Of a DNA stretch of 64,000 nucleotides, positions 7,703 through 16,425 are shown one piece after another. Below the pieces are notes generated by a model. That model did no database searches, was not told the origin of the DNA, and saw only the letters and a program-made list of their open reading frames with translations. This DNA comes from Marivivens geojensis (GTDB taxonomy: Bacteria > Pseudomonadota > Alphaproteobacteria > Rhodobacterales > Rhodobacteraceae), in NCBI RefSeq assembly GCF_023540835.1, contig NZ_JALKCU010000002.1:558001-622000 (forward strand), written 5' to 3'. Numbering within the stretch: the first letter of the stretch is position 1; every line of letters begins with the position of its first letter. Made by a program: the position numbers and the translations under genes.

Positions 7703-8620
7703 ATGATCCTGTGCTGCGGTGAAGCCCTGATTGATATGTTGCCCCGCACCTCGACCGAGGGTGAGGCATGCTATGCTCCCTATGCGGGTGGTGCTGTGTT
7801 TAACACCGCGATTGCGCTCGGGCGTTTGGGGGCAGAGACTGGTTTCTACTCCGGTATAGCGCAGGACATGATGGGCGATTTGCTCACCGAAACGCTCGTC
7901 ACCTCAAAGGTCGACACCTCGGCTGTTGTCTATTCGGACCGCCCCTCGACCGTGGCATTTATCAAATTGGTTGATGGCCAAGCGACCTATGCGTTCTACG
8001 ATGAGAACACAGCGGGCCGCATGTTGTCCAAAGATGACCTGCCGACCGAGGTCGCAGCGGACACCCTGTTTTTCGGCGGCATCTCTTTGCCCGTCGATCC
8101 CTGCGGTGCAACATATGAGGCGCTTTGCCACCGTGAGGCCGCAAACAAGGTTATCATGATCGACCCGAACATCCGCCCAGGCTTTATTCGCGACGAAGCG
8201 GTCTACCGCGCACGGATCGAAGGTATGCTGGCTGTTGCCGACATCATCAAAGTGTCCGACGAGGACCTGACATGGCTCTTTGGCGAAGGCGACATGACGG
8301 ATCACGCCCGCAAGCTGATCAGCGGCGGGGCAAAGCTCGTTTGCATCACCGAAGGGGCCAAAGGTTCTTACGGTATCACCGCTGAGAACGTCGTTTTCGT
8401 CGAAGCGCAAAAAGCGACCGTTGTGGATACTGTCGGTGCTGGTGACACGTTCAACGCGGGCGTTCTGGCGTCTCTTCAGTCGGCAGGCAAACTAACCAAA
8501 GCTGCCGTCGCTGAACTGGACGAGGACACAATCCGTACCGCCCTATCGCTGGGCAACCGTGCCGCCGCCGTGACCGTCAGCCGCGCTGGCGCAAACCCAC
8601 CGTGGAGCAACGAACTGTGA
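7703..8620 (+). CDS. PfkB-family carbohydrate kinase (fructokinase-like)
   Basis: The 305-residue protein has the PfkB plan: an N-terminal GEALIDMLP, the GGA[12 protein letters not shown] substrate segment near residues 28-42, and the C-terminal [15 protein letters not shown]/anion-hole motif whose second Asp is the catalytic base. The sequence is closest in feel to the fructokinases of Rhodobacteraceae, but sugar specificity cannot be read from it. I start at the ATG at 7703 because ATGAGG at 7691-7696 then serves as ribosome-binding site; the ATG at 7691 is an alternative. The stop overlaps the GTG start of dtd. Confidence 0.85.
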   Translation: MILCCGEALIDMLPRTSTEGEACYAPYAGGAVFNTAIALGRLGAETGFYSGIAQDMMGDLLTETLVTSKVDTSAVVYSDRPSTVAFIKLVDGQATYAFYDENTAGRMLSKDDLPTEVAADTLFFGGISLPVDPCGATYEALCHREAANKVIMIDPNIRPGFIRDEAVYRARIEGMLAVADIIKVSDEDLTWLFGEGDMTDHARKLISGGAKLVCITEGAKGSYGITAENVVFVEAQKATVVDTVGAGDTFNAGVLASLQSAGKLTKAAVAELDEDTIRTALSLGNRAAAVTVSRAGANPPWSNEL

Positions 8621-9054
8621 GAGCCCTAGTCCAACGCGTATCCGAAGCATCTGTCAAAATTAACGGCGAAACCGTCGGCGAAATTGGCCATGGGATGCTC
8701 GTTCTCGTTTGCGCGATGGATGGTGACACAGACGAAAAACCGGCGAAGCTGGCGGCAAAATTGTCCAAGATGCGCATCTTCAAAGATGACGAAGGCAAGA
8801 TGAACAAATCGCTGGTTGATGTGGGCGGCAGCGCCCTCATCGTCAGCCAATTCACCCTCTCTGCCGATACCTCGCGCGGAAACCGCCCTGGGTTTTCGAC
8901 CGCTGCCCGCCCCGACGAAGGCGAACGTCTCTATGAGATGTTCAAAGACGAGGTCGCAAAACTCGGCATCCCGACGGCCTGCGGTCGCTTTGGTGCGGAC
9001 ATGAAAGTGTCGCTGATCAACGACGGCCCAGTGACGATCTGGACCGAGGTGTAA
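8617..9054 (+). CDS. dtd: D-aminoacyl-tRNA deacylase
   Basis: Dtd hydrolyses D-aminoacyl-tRNA and glycyl-tRNA-Ala mischarges. The 145-residue length is exactly typical. It starts with M(V)RALVQRV and carries the [17 protein letters not shown] block and the C-terminal NDGPVT motif in which the Gly-Pro dipeptide enforces chirality. The start codon is GTG at 8617 and overlaps the kinase stop (GTGA), so the two genes are translationally coupled. The ATG at 8602 would add five residues absent from the family. Confidence 0.93.
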   Translation: MRALVQRVSEASVKINGETVGEIGHGMLVLVCAMDGDTDEKPAKLAAKLSKMRIFKDDEGKMNKSLVDVGGSALIVSQFTLSADTSRGNRPGFSTAARPDEGERLYEMFKDEVAKLGIPTACGRFGADMKVSLINDGPVTIWTEV

Positions 9055-9191
9055 CAAAACCATTGCGCGAGCTGGGGAATCGCTGCTAACCAGCGTCCCA
9101 TGTCGATCCTGATGAAGAAAACCATGACCAAGATGACCACCGCTCTGGCGGGGGACGTTTTTGTATGGTCTGATCGGATCTAAGCAAAAAC

Positions 9192-9218
9192 AAACCCCGC
9201 CGGAGACGGATGGGGTTT
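9192..9218. terminator. hairpin in the dtd-asd intergenic region
   Basis: Arms AAACCCC and GGGGTTT enclose a 13-nt loop that itself contains CCG/CGG. A T-rich tract follows only if read on the minus strand, so termination of dtd transcripts is uncertain. The rest of 9055-9274 shows no convincing gene. Confidence 0.35.
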
Positions 9219-9274
9219 CAACGACACACTCAAAGCGTTCCCAATCCGCCTCCTCTGAAACAGAGAGTGAGACT

Positions 9275-10327
9275 ATGAACGTGCATATTGAACCGCCCTA
9301 CGCCGCCCCAGTCGTCGCCATTGTTGGCGCAACGGGTGCTGTCGGCATCGAATTGATCCGCAGTTTAGAGAGCCGTGGATTTCCCCTATCCTCCCTTCGT
9401 TTGCTGGCCTCTGCCCGTTCGGCTGGTCAGCGCATCGCCTTTCGCGGCAACGACCTGATCGTCGAGGAACTGACCGAGCAGAGCTTTGCAGGCTGCGATA
9501 TTGTGTTTTTTTCCGCAGGAGCGACGATCTCGCGCCGCTTTGCGCCGATTGCGGTGCGTGCGGGCGCCGTGGTGATCGACAACTCGTCGGCATTTCGCAT
9601 GGACCCAACCGTTCCGCTGATCGTGCCAGAGGCCAACGGACGCGCCCTCACCCCACATGCGGGCATCATTGCGAACCCGAACTGCGTTGCCGCGATTGCC
9701 ACGGTTGCCCTTGCGCCGCTTCAACGCTGCTGGTCGATCTCGCGCCTCAACATCGTGACCTATCAATCCGCTTCGGGCGCTGGTGCCGCCGCGATGGAGG
9801 AACTGCGTGACGCAACCGCCGCTGCCCTGAACGGCGAAGCCCATGCCCCAACCGTCCTGCCGCATCCCTACGCCTTCAACCTCTTTAGCCATAACGCCGA
9901 GATTGACCCCGAAACCGGCTACAATGGCGAAGAACTGAAGGTCGTTGAGGAAACCCGCCGTATCCTCGCCCATCCGCGCTTGCCCATTGGGATCACCTGC
10001 GTGCGCGTGCCTGTGCTTCGCGCCCATTCGCTCGCAATTTCGGTGCGGTTTGATCAGTATGTGTCGCCCGAGTCCGTGCGTGCGCAGCTAGAAAATGCCG
10101 CTGGTGTACGGCTTGTCGATAACCGTGACGCGAACCACTTCCCGATGCCGTCGGAAGCCTCGGGCATTGAGGATGTCCTCGTTGGTCGTATCCGCACAGA
10201 CCTCGGTGATCCGACAGGCCAGACCATCGCGATGTTCGTGTCGGGGGATCAATTGCTCAAAGGGGCCGCGCTGAACGCTGTGCAAATCGCGGAAACGCTG
10301 CTCACTCAGACCGCCAAAGCAGCCTGA
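9275..10327 (+). CDS. asd: aspartate-semialdehyde dehydrogenase, plant/cyanobacterial-like type
   Basis: This enzyme reduces aspartyl phosphate to aspartate semialdehyde for lysine, threonine and methionine synthesis. The 350-residue protein has an N-terminal dinucleotide loop GATGAVG (18-24), NPNC with catalytic C137, QSASGAG, the FNLFSHNAEIDPETGYNGEE region and a C-terminal LKGAALNAVQIAE. FNLFSHNA and its neighbourhood resemble plant and chlamydial enzymes more than the usual proteobacterial form. The residue after the catalytic Cys is Val instead of the common Ser. I start at the ATG at 9275 behind GAGAGTGAG; the open frame from 9161 has low-complexity Ser/Thr content and is unlikely to be coding. 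A second, classical asd may exist elsewhere in the genome. Confidence 0.85.
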   Translation: MNVHIEPPYAAPVVAIVGATGAVGIELIRSLESRGFPLSSLRLLASARSAGQRIAFRGNDLIVEELTEQSFAGCDIVFFSAGATISRRFAPIAVRAGAVVIDNSSAFRMDPTVPLIVPEANGRALTPHAGIIANPNCVAAIATVALAPLQRCWSISRLNIVTYQSASGAGAAAMEELRDATAAALNGEAHAPTVLPHPYAFNLFSHNAEIDPETGYNGEELKVVEETRRILAHPRLPIGITCVRVPVLRAHSLAISVRFDQYVSPESVRAQLENAAGVRLVDNRDANHFPMPSEASGIEDVLVGRIRTDLGDPTGQTIAMFVSGDQLLKGAALNAVQIAETLLTQTAKAA

Positions 10328-10338
10328 GATGCATGTCA

Positions 10339-11121
10339 TCATGCACGGCGGCGCAAGAGGCTCAGCACAAACAGAGCCGCTGCCGTGCAGACAATCGATG
10401 GGCCTGCTTGGGTGTTGAGGGTAAAGGACAGCCCCACCCCGCCAAGCGCCGCAATAATCCCGCAAAGGACCGCGATGACCGCCATCGCTTCGGGTGTTCG
10501 GGACAGGTTACGGGCGGCGGCAGCAGGAATGATGAGAAGCGCGGTGATCAAAAGCGCGCCGACGACCTTGATCGACACGGCCACGACACCTGCGAGAAGG
10601 AGCGTGAGAATAAGCTGTTCCCGACGTGGGTCGATGCCTGCCGCATAGGCCAGATCGGGCGATACCGTTGCCGTCAGCATCCGCGACCAGCGCCACGCGA
10701 GGACACCCACGACCACAGCCGCCCCGCCCCAGATCACTGCCAAATCCGTTTTGCTCACCGTCAAGACATCGCCGAACAGATAGGTGTCCAAATCGACCCG
10801 CGCCGAGGGCACCAGTGCCACCGCCAACAGGCCCAGCGCCAAGGCTCCGTGAGACAAGACCCCCAGCACCGTATCGGCGGCAAACCCGCGCCCTGTCAGC
10901 GCCCAAAGACCAACGGCCATCAGCACCGCGACAACGCCCACGCTGCCCAAGATCGACACTTGAAAGCCCAGCGCAATCGCGACACCCAGAACTGCCGCAT
11001 GGGCGGTCGCATCGCCGAAATAGGCCATCCGCCGCCAGACGACGAATGACCCTAAGAACCCGGCTGCTATCGCCGTTCCAACGCCAGCGAGGGCCGCACG
11101 CATGATGAAATCGCTGAGCAT
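10339..11121 (-). CDS. znuB: zinc ABC transporter permease ZnuB
   Basis: The 260-residue protein is a hydrophobic ABC-3 family permease with about seven membrane helices and the conserved FVVWRRMAYFGDATAHAAVLGVA region near residues 25-47. It forms the inner-membrane channel of the zinc importer with ZnuC and ZnuA. The ATG at 11121 overlaps the znuC stop in a TGATG, so the two are translationally coupled. The longer reading from 11145 is not needed. It lies downstream in a zur-znuC-znuB operon and converges on asd with an 11-nt gap. Confidence 0.92.
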   Translation of the reverse strand: MLSDFIMRAALAGVGTAIAAGFLGSFVVWRRMAYFGDATAHAAVLGVAIALGFQVSILGSVGVVAVLMAVGLWALTGRGFAADTVLGVLSHGALALGLLAVALVPSARVDLDTYLFGDVLTVSKTDLAVIWGGAAVVVGVLAWRWSRMLTATVSPDLAYAAGIDPRREQLILTLLLAGVVAVSIKVVGALLITALLIIPAAAARNLSRTPEAMAVIAVLCGIIAALGGVGLSFTLNTQAGPSIVCTAAALFVLSLLRRRA

Positions 11122-11867
11122 CAGTGTGCATCCTCGTGATGGCAATGGGGATGATCGTGGTCATGCCCGTGGTCGTGATCATGGCGATAAAGCGCGAGTG
11201 CGCCTTTGGTCCCCGTGCCGAACAACTGACGATATTCGGGGGCGGCCGAAACGACCTCTGGCGTGCCTTCGCAACAGACATGACCGTTCAGGCAAATAAC
11301 GCGGTCCGAGGCGCTCATTACAACGTGCAACTCATGGCTCACCATCAGAACCGCACAGCCGAGGCTATCGCGCAAGTCCTCGATCAATTGATAAAATGCC
11401 GCCGACCCTGGTTGATCGAGCCCCTGCGTCGCCTCATCCAACATTAGAATATCTGGTGACGATAGGATCGCCCGTGCCAGAAGAACGCGCTGGAATTGCC
11501 CGCCTGACAACCCGTCCAAGGGGCGTGTGCCGATCCCCGCAACGCCCGTCCGCGTCAGCGCAGCCTCGGCCTCTACGTCCGTGACACGCGTTGGCAGGTC
11601 CAAAAACCGCCGCACGGTCATTGGCATAGTTGCATCGACATGGAGCTTTTGCGGCACATATCCGATTTTCAGTCCCGCCTTGCGCACCACCTGTCCAGAG
11701 GTCGGCTGCAACGCCCCAATGAGCGTGCGGAGGAGCGTCGATTTCCCCGATCCGTTGGGACCGACAATGGTAACGATCTCGCCCTTCTGGATAGCAAAGC
11801 TGACGTTGTGCAAAACCGTCGCCGCGCCGTGGCGGACGTGGATATTCTGGGCAGTCAAAAGGCTCAT
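11121..11867 (-). CDS. znuC: zinc ABC transporter ATP-binding protein ZnuC
   Basis: This 248-residue ATPase has Walker A VGPNGSGKST, the ABC signature LSGGQFQR and Walker B ILMLDEAT followed by the switch histidine in MVSHELH. The last 20 residues are very His- and Asp-rich (HDHDHGHDHDHPHCHH), a likely zinc-buffering tail common in ZnuC. The ATG at 11867 overlaps the zur stop (ATGA). Expression should follow Zur control from the palindrome at 12355-12366. Confidence 0.94.
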   Translation of the reverse strand: MSLLTAQNIHVRHGAATVLHNVSFAIQKGEIVTIVGPNGSGKSTLLRTLIGALQPTSGQVVRKAGLKIGYVPQKLHVDATMPMTVRRFLDLPTRVTDVEAEAALTRTGVAGIGTRPLDGLSGGQFQRVLLARAILSSPDILMLDEATQGLDQPGSAAFYQLIEDLRDSLGCAVLMVSHELHVVMSASDRVICLNGHVCCEGTPEVVSAAPEYRQLFGTGTKGALALYRHDHDHGHDHDHPHCHHEDAH

Positions 11868-12343
11868 ACGTGGCCCTCTTGGCATGCAGGACAGAGACCT
11901 TCAGCCTCGATCACGGTCTGTTCGACGCTGAAGCCGCTGTCCCCGATCGCCTCCGATAGTACAGAAGGCGCGGTTTCCGCTTCGGCGACCTTGTGACAGG
12001 CGCGGCAAATCATGAACGCGGGATCGTGGGTTGCGCCTGGGTGAGTGCAGGCGACAAAGGCATTGAGCCGCTCGATCCGATGCGCAAACCCCTGTTCGAC
12101 CAAAAAACCGAGCGCGCGATAGGCCACTGGCGGCTTTGACCCCAACCCTTCGGTCGTGAGCCGTGCGAGCACATCATAGGCCCCCAACGCACGATGGGAT
12201 TCGAGCAATATTTCCAGAACCCGACGGCGCACAGGTGTGAACTGCGCGCCGCGTTCCTTGCAGGCGTTCTCAGCCGCCTGAAGCGCTGAATGGATACAAC
12301 TGTTATGATCGTGCGGCGCAAAACCGCTGATTTTATGGGGCAT
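11864..12343 (-). CDS. zur: Fur-family zinc uptake regulator Zur
   Basis: The 159-residue product has a Fur winged helix (FTPVRRRVLEILLESHRALGAYD and VAYRALGFLVEQG) and the structural zinc site made of C113-x2-C116 and C151-x2-C154. The N-terminus contains extra His residues (HDHN). Zur represses zinc import when zinc is sufficient. The gene is first in zur-znuC-znuB. Its start lies only 11 nt after the palindromic box at 12355-12366, so the transcript leader must be very short and binding there would block it directly. No better start codon exists downstream. Confidence 0.92.
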   Translation of the reverse strand: MPHKISGFAPHDHNSCIHSALQAAENACKERGAQFTPVRRRVLEILLESHRALGAYDVLARLTTEGLGSKPPVAYRALGFLVEQGFAHRIERLNAFVACTHPGATHDPAFMICRACHKVAEAETAPSVLSEAIGDSGFSVEQTVIEAEGLCPACQEGHV

Positions 12344-12354
12344 GGCATCTTGTT

Positions 12355-12366
12355 ATGTTATAACAT
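12355..12366. promoter_or_regulatory. probable Zur operator
   Basis: ATGTTATAACAT is a perfect 12-nt palindrome in the 65-nt gap between divergent zur and znuA. It is extended to TGTTATGTTATAACATCA, and GTTATGTTATAACATAAC-type boxes are known for alphaproteobacterial Zur. One site could control both directions. Confidence 0.75.
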
Positions 12367-12408
12367 CACCAGTATATCGACGCCGAACTCCAATCACAAG
12401 AGGCCCCG

Positions 12409-13302
12409 ATGTCGATTCGTCTAGCTACTGCACTCACCCTCGCGGCCACATCCCTACAGGCAGAGCCGCTGCGCATCGTGGCGGATACCGCGCCGATCCA
12501 GTCGATGGTGCAGGCCGTTGTGGGTGATCTGGCAGAGGTTGAGGTTCTCCTCCCCGCGGGAGCCAGCCCACATGACTACGCGATGCGCCCGTCTGATGCG
12601 ATTGCACTGGAACATGCAGATGTCGTGGTCTGGGTTGGGCATGGGCTAACCCCGTTCCTTGAGGACCCGATTGAAACACTAGCCAAGGACGCGACCGTCG
12701 TTGAATTGTTGGACACCGATGGATGGTTACCGATTGAACTCGATCACCACGATGATCACAGTGAACATGATGAACATGACCACGGTGCCGTTGATCCCCA
12801 CGCGTGGTTGGCCCCCGATGTGCAGAGCGCTTGGATTATGACGCTGGCCAATACGCTCGGCCAATTGGACCCTGCCAACGCGGCCACCTACCAATTTAAC
12901 GCAGCCACACAGACCACGGCGATCATCGATACCCAATCCGCTGTTGAGGAAACCCTTGCGGATGTGCGCGGGGGTCAGTTTGTCGTATCACATGATGCGC
13001 TGGGATATTTCGAACGGGCCTTCGACATGCCTGCTGCGGGCGCCATCACGATCAGCGATGCCTCAGCACCGGGGGCAGCACATATCATCGAACTCCGCCA
13101 GATCATGCAGGATTTGGACGTGACCTGTATCCTCGTTGACCCTCAGACCTCGCCGAAATGGGCGCAGGTTGTGGCCGAAGGCACGGGCGCAAAGGTCGCG
13201 ATGATCGATCCACAAGGCGCCGCCCTCCCTGATGGTCCGAACCGCTCCACTGGGATCATGCTCGACATTGCAACGGTGCTCGCGGACTGCCTCAAAGAAT
13301 AG
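12409..13302 (+). CDS. znuA: zinc ABC transporter substrate-binding protein ZnuA
   Basis: This periplasmic zinc-binding protein of 297 residues begins with a signal peptide (1-18, LAATSLQAEP). Zinc ligands of the cluster A-I family are visible: H55 in SPHDY, H131 in DPHAW and a later His in VVSHDALGYF. A mobile His/Asp-rich loop spans about 113-125 (HHDDHSEHDEHDH). It delivers zinc to ZnuB/ZnuC, encoded divergently. Regulation by Zur is inferred from the palindrome 43 nt upstream of the ATG. Confidence 0.94.
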   Translation: MSIRLATALTLAATSLQAEPLRIVADTAPIQSMVQAVVGDLAEVEVLLPAGASPHDYAMRPSDAIALEHADVVVWVGHGLTPFLEDPIETLAKDATVVELLDTDGWLPIELDHHDDHSEHDEHDHGAVDPHAWLAPDVQSAWIMTLANTLGQLDPANAATYQFNAATQTTAIIDTQSAVEETLADVRGGQFVVSHDALGYFERAFDMPAAGAITISDASAPGAAHIIELRQIMQDLDVTCILVDPQTSPKWAQVVAEGTGAKVAMIDPQGAALPDGPNRSTGIMLDIATVLADCLKE

Positions 13303-13333
13303 GCCCCAGAGCATTCGTATGCTGATAAGCAAG

Positions 13334-13363
13334 TTGGTCACCTTTTTGCCGTATTGCTGAATA
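13334..13363 (+). promoter_or_regulatory. possible promoter of the TetR-family gene
   Basis: TTGGTC and TGAATA are 18 nt apart, about 28 nt before the ATG at 13392. A small inverted repeat, AGCAT-TCGT-ATGCT (13312-13325), lies just upstream and could be an autoregulatory operator. Both readings are weak. Confidence 0.3.
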
Positions 13364-13391
13364 CACCCGAGCATGTGGCAAAGAGGCACCA

Positions 13392-13982
13392 ATGGACGAA
13401 CCCAAACAGAACGACCGCCGTATTCAGATCGAAACGGCAGCCTATGGTTTGTTGTCACTCAAGGGCTACAAGGCGACCTCCATGCTCGAAGTGGCCAAAC
13501 GCGCCAAGGCATCGAACGAGACGCTTTATAAATGGTATGGCAACAAACAGGGTCTATTCCTGTCGATGGTCGAACGTAGCGTGGCCGCGTCCCGCGAATT
13601 GCTGGTTTCCAGTCTCGAAGGGGATCAGGACCTCGCCACGATCCTCGATACCTTTGGTCCGCAATTGCTCCAGATGTTGACGAGTCAGCGCACGATTGTC
13701 CTCAACCGCGCTGCGGCGGGCGATGTGCATGACACGGGCATGCTGGGCCGCACAATCAACGAAGGTGGACGCGATGCTATCCTGCCGATCCTCGCGCAGG
13801 TGTTCGACCGTTCAGAGCCTAAGGGCATGACAGGCTATGAAGCCGCAGAACTCTACCTCGACATCTTGATCAGTGACTTGCAAATCCGTCGTGTGATCGG
13901 CGTTCTGCCGATGCTGTCAGAGACCGAAGTCAAAGCGCGCTCTGACCGCGCCCGCGATATTGTCCTGAAACTGATCGCTTAA
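13392..13982 (+). CDS. TetR/AcrR-family transcriptional regulator
   Basis: The 196-residue protein has an N-terminal TetR helix-turn-helix (residues 8-54; IETAAYGLLSLKGYKATSML, then NETLYKWYGNKQGLFLSMVE) and a helical ligand domain with no recognised specificity. The ATG at 13392 follows GGCAAAGAGGCACC. The gene stands alone between znuA and a convergent HAD phosphatase gene and overlaps that gene's 3' end by 4 nt. Its target is unknown; no efflux gene is adjacent. Confidence 0.85.
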   Translation: MDEPKQNDRRIQIETAAYGLLSLKGYKATSMLEVAKRAKASNETLYKWYGNKQGLFLSMVERSVAASRELLVSSLEGDQDLATILDTFGPQLLQMLTSQRTIVLNRAAAGDVHDTGMLGRTINEGGRDAILPILAQVFDRSEPKGMTGYEAAELYLDILISDLQIRRVIGVLPMLSETEVKARSDRARDIVLKLIA

Positions 13983-14677
13983 CCCTGCGCCACGATCCAC
14001 GTAGGCAGTTCAGCAATCGACGGCAAAACCACATCGGCATGGGGTGCAAGTTCTGGCGCCTCTGCCAATCCTGTGAGCACTGCCACCGTACGCATTCCTG
14101 CCGCCCGTCCGGCATGTAGGTCATGGGTGCTGTCCCCCACCATCACACAAGCCTCAGGCGCAAGCCCCGTCGCCTCGCAAAAGGCGATCAACTGGCCCGC
14201 TTCAGGTTTCCCGCCAAAGCCACTGTCGTAGCCTGCGATAAAGTCGAACCGATCCACCACATGAGACGCAGCGAGATGCGCACGCGCGGGCGCCTCGGCA
14301 TCGTTCGTTGCAACACCAAGCTTTAGGCCAATTCCGCGCAGCCCATCCAGATAGTCAGCCAAAGGTGCCGCTTCGACCTGCGGCGCGGTAGCGGCACGGG
14401 CATTCATACGAGCGATAAGCTCGGCTTTGGGTTGGGGCGGCAAATACGGCATGATCGCATCGGCAACCTCGGACGCGGTGCTGGCAATCACGATGCTGTC
14501 CTTACGAAACCTACGGTTCGCAACGTCGTAGCCCATCACATCCGCCAATTTCGCCAATCGCGCGGGATCGTCACCCACTTCCTCGGTCAAAAGACCCAGC
14601 GTCCATGCTCCCCACGTTGCGTTGAAATCATAGAGCGTGCCGTCTTTGTCAAAAACGACGCCTTTGATGGCAGTCAT
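13979..14677 (-). CDS. HAD-superfamily hydrolase, phosphoglycolate phosphatase-like
   Basis: The 232-residue protein starts with the HAD motif I (VVFDKDGTLYDF, nucleophile D10, acid/base D12). Motif II lies in GVATND, the motif III lysine in FGGKPEAGQ and motif IV in MVGDSTHDLHAGRAAG. A helical cap of the C1 type lies between motifs I and II. It should dephosphorylate a small phosphorylated metabolite; 2-phosphoglycolate is a guess by family. It lies 9 nt downstream of the DUF3572 gene on the same strand, so the two probably share a transcript. Confidence 0.86.
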   Translation of the reverse strand: MTAIKGVVFDKDGTLYDFNATWGAWTLGLLTEEVGDDPARLAKLADVMGYDVANRRFRKDSIVIASTASEVADAIMPYLPPQPKAELIARMNARAATAPQVEAAPLADYLDGLRGIGLKLGVATNDAEAPARAHLAASHVVDRFDFIAGYDSGFGGKPEAGQLIAFCEATGLAPEACVMVGDSTHDLHAGRAAGMRTVAVLTGLAEAPELAPHADVVLPSIAELPTWIVAQG

Positions 14678-14686
14678 GGCTGATCC

Positions 14687-14965
14687 TCAGGTCCAATGGA
14701 CGTTTTCAGCGCCAGGCAGTGCGTATCGCGCCTGAAGCGGGGTTTCGTAGGGCAACTCCAGCGCATCACACATCTGCACGACCCACTCATCGTCCATGGT
14801 CAGAAAATCGAGAACTGAAGCCAGAAATGCAGGCTCCATGGCCTGCGTGCGGATGTCATCAATCGATGCCCCCGTCGCGCCCAAAAACACAGGGCACAGG
14901 TCATCATTTGCGGCCAACCAGCCAAGGGCCCGAAGGGCGATGGTCTCTGCCTGTTCACGGTTCAT
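14687..14965 (-). CDS. DUF3572 family protein
   Basis: A 92-residue acidic, helical protein starting MNREQAETIALRALGWLAAN, with the DDEWVVQMCDAL segment characteristic of DUF3572. It has no signal peptide or membrane helix and its function is unknown. In many Rhizobiales and Rhodobacteraceae this gene neighbours the response-regulator/diguanylate-cyclase gene, as here (divergent, 77 nt apart). I prefer the ATG at 14965; the ATG at 14977 adds MEIQ only. Confidence 0.82.
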   Translation of the reverse strand: MNREQAETIALRALGWLAANDDLCPVFLGATGASIDDIRTQAMEPAFLASVLDFLTMDDEWVVQMCDALELPYETPLQARYALPGAENVHWT

Positions 14966-15042
14966 TTGGATTTCCAACGTCTGCGCAAGAGTTTCTTAAC
15001 CATTTTCGCCGCATCCTTAACCCACAGCCGTGGAGAACCAGA

Positions 15043-16425
15043 ATGGCGGGACGAATCCTCATCATCGATACAGTTGCCACGAACCGCATCGTGCTCAAGG
15101 TCAAACTGGCCTCGGCGCAATATCAGGTGACACCCTGTGCCAATGTTGCAGAAGCCCATGAGGCGATGAACGAAGGTGGCTTTGATCTCTGCCTGATCGA
15201 GATGACGCAATTGCCGCCTGCCCTGCGCGAGTTTTGTCAGGATTTGCGAGACACGGCGGACACTCGTCATATCCCGATCATCGCCACGGGATATTTCGAT
15301 AGCCCATCTCAACGGCTCGACGCGTTGATCTGCGGGGCGGATGATATGCTGGAAAAACCGATGTCGGATCAGATGCTCTTGGCCCGTATCCGCAGCCTTT
15401 TGCGCGCCCGCGCGGCGGACGATGAATTACGGCTGCGCGATGATACCAGCCGCGCGTTAGGATTTGCCGAAGCAACGGAGGTTTTCGTGGCAGCGGGCGC
15501 TGTGACCCTGATCGCGGCCCAGCCAGACCACTCAACAACGCTCTGCCGCGAGCTGGGAGCAGCGCTCGCGGCCTCGGTCCAGCAGAAAACGCCCGAAGAT
15601 GTGCTCATGGCCCAAGGCAACGTGCCCGACCTATTTATCATCGACGCTCGCAGGTTCGACCCTGATACCGATGACCGTCAACTGTTTCGCCTCATCGCTG
15701 ATTTGCGGAGCCGTACTGACACTCGCCACGCAGCACAATTGCTGATCACTCCCTCAGCGGGCGGCGACCTATCCCCTATGGCGCTCGACGTTGGCGCGAA
15801 CGATGTGGTGCCGTCCCACGCGACTGCTGCTGAAATCGCACTTCGGGCCCGCAAACTCATTCGGCGAAAGCAACGGATGGCGCAATTGCGGGATACGGTT
15901 CAGACGGGGTTAAAGGCCGCAGTGACCGATCCCCTCACGGGGCTCTACAACCGCCGCTACGCGATCCCGCACCTTCGCGCCATGGCCGAGCGTTCGAAAT
16001 CCACGGGGCGCAGCTTCGCAGTTATGGCGCTCGACATTGATCATTTTAAGCTGGTGAACGACAGCTTTGGCCATAGTGCTGGGGATCGGGTCATTGCCGG
16101 CGTTGCTGAAATCTTACGTGACAATTTGCGCAGCGTGGATCTGGTGGCACGGATCGGCGGCGAAGAGTTCCTGATCGCCCTCCCCGACACGCCCGTCGAT
16201 CAAGCCCGCAAAATGGCAGAACGCGTCCGCGACATCGTGCAGAACACGCCCTTGTCGATTGGCGCTGGGAAAATGCCTGTGGGGGTAACGCTGTCGATCG
16301 GCGTTGCCTTGGGCACGGGCGATGACTGTGATGTGACAGACGTTATCGAACGCGCAGATGCGGCCCTCTATGACAGCAAATCATCGGGCCGCAATGCAGT
16401 GACATTAGCGCGAACGGCGGCCTAA
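15043..16425 (+). CDS. pleD: PleD-like diguanylate cyclase with two receiver domains, the first lacking the phospho-acceptor Asp
   Basis: The 460-residue plan is REC1 (1-120), REC2 (about 150-275) and GGDEF (295-460), as in Caulobacter PleD. The active site is GGEEF (372-376), and the inhibitory I-site RxxD is kept at R363-D366 in the same spacing as PleD. So cyclic-di-GMP synthesis with product inhibition is expected. REC1 is altered: the acidic pair at positions 9-10 is Asp-Thr and the phospho-acceptor position 53 is Glu (LIEM), while T82 and K105 remain. A Glu there may mimic or abolish phosphorylation. GGAG 7 nt upstream decides the ATG at 15043; the open frame from 14719 overlaps DUF3572 antisense. 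Confidence 0.9.
   Translation: MAGRILIIDTVATNRIVLKVKLASAQYQVTPCANVAEAHEAMNEGGFDLCLIEMTQLPPALREFCQDLRDTADTRHIPIIATGYFDSPSQRLDALICGADDMLEKPMSDQMLLARIRSLLRARAADDELRLRDDTSRALGFAEATEVFVAAGAVTLIAAQPDHSTTLCRELGAALAASVQQKTPEDVLMAQGNVPDLFIIDARRFDPDTDDRQLFRLIADLRSRTDTRHAAQLLITPSAGGDLSPMALDVGANDVVPSHATAAEIALRARKLIRRKQRMAQLRDTVQTGLKAAVTDPLTGLYNRRYAIPHLRAMAERSKSTGRSFAVMALDIDHFKLVNDSFGHSAGDRVIAGVAEILRDNLRSVDLVARIGGEEFLIALPDTPVDQARKMAERVRDIVQNTPLSIGAGKMPVGVTLSIGVALGTGDDCDVTDVIERADAALYDSKSSGRNAVTLARTAA

Noticed and set aside
9100-9183. 27-codon frame between dtd and asd
   Set aside because: Weak ribosome-binding site and no recognisable character; probably chance.
10330-10345. TGCATG-TCAT-CATGCA hairpin between asd and znuB
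   Set aside because: Six-base stem with no T-tract; too weak to call a terminator.
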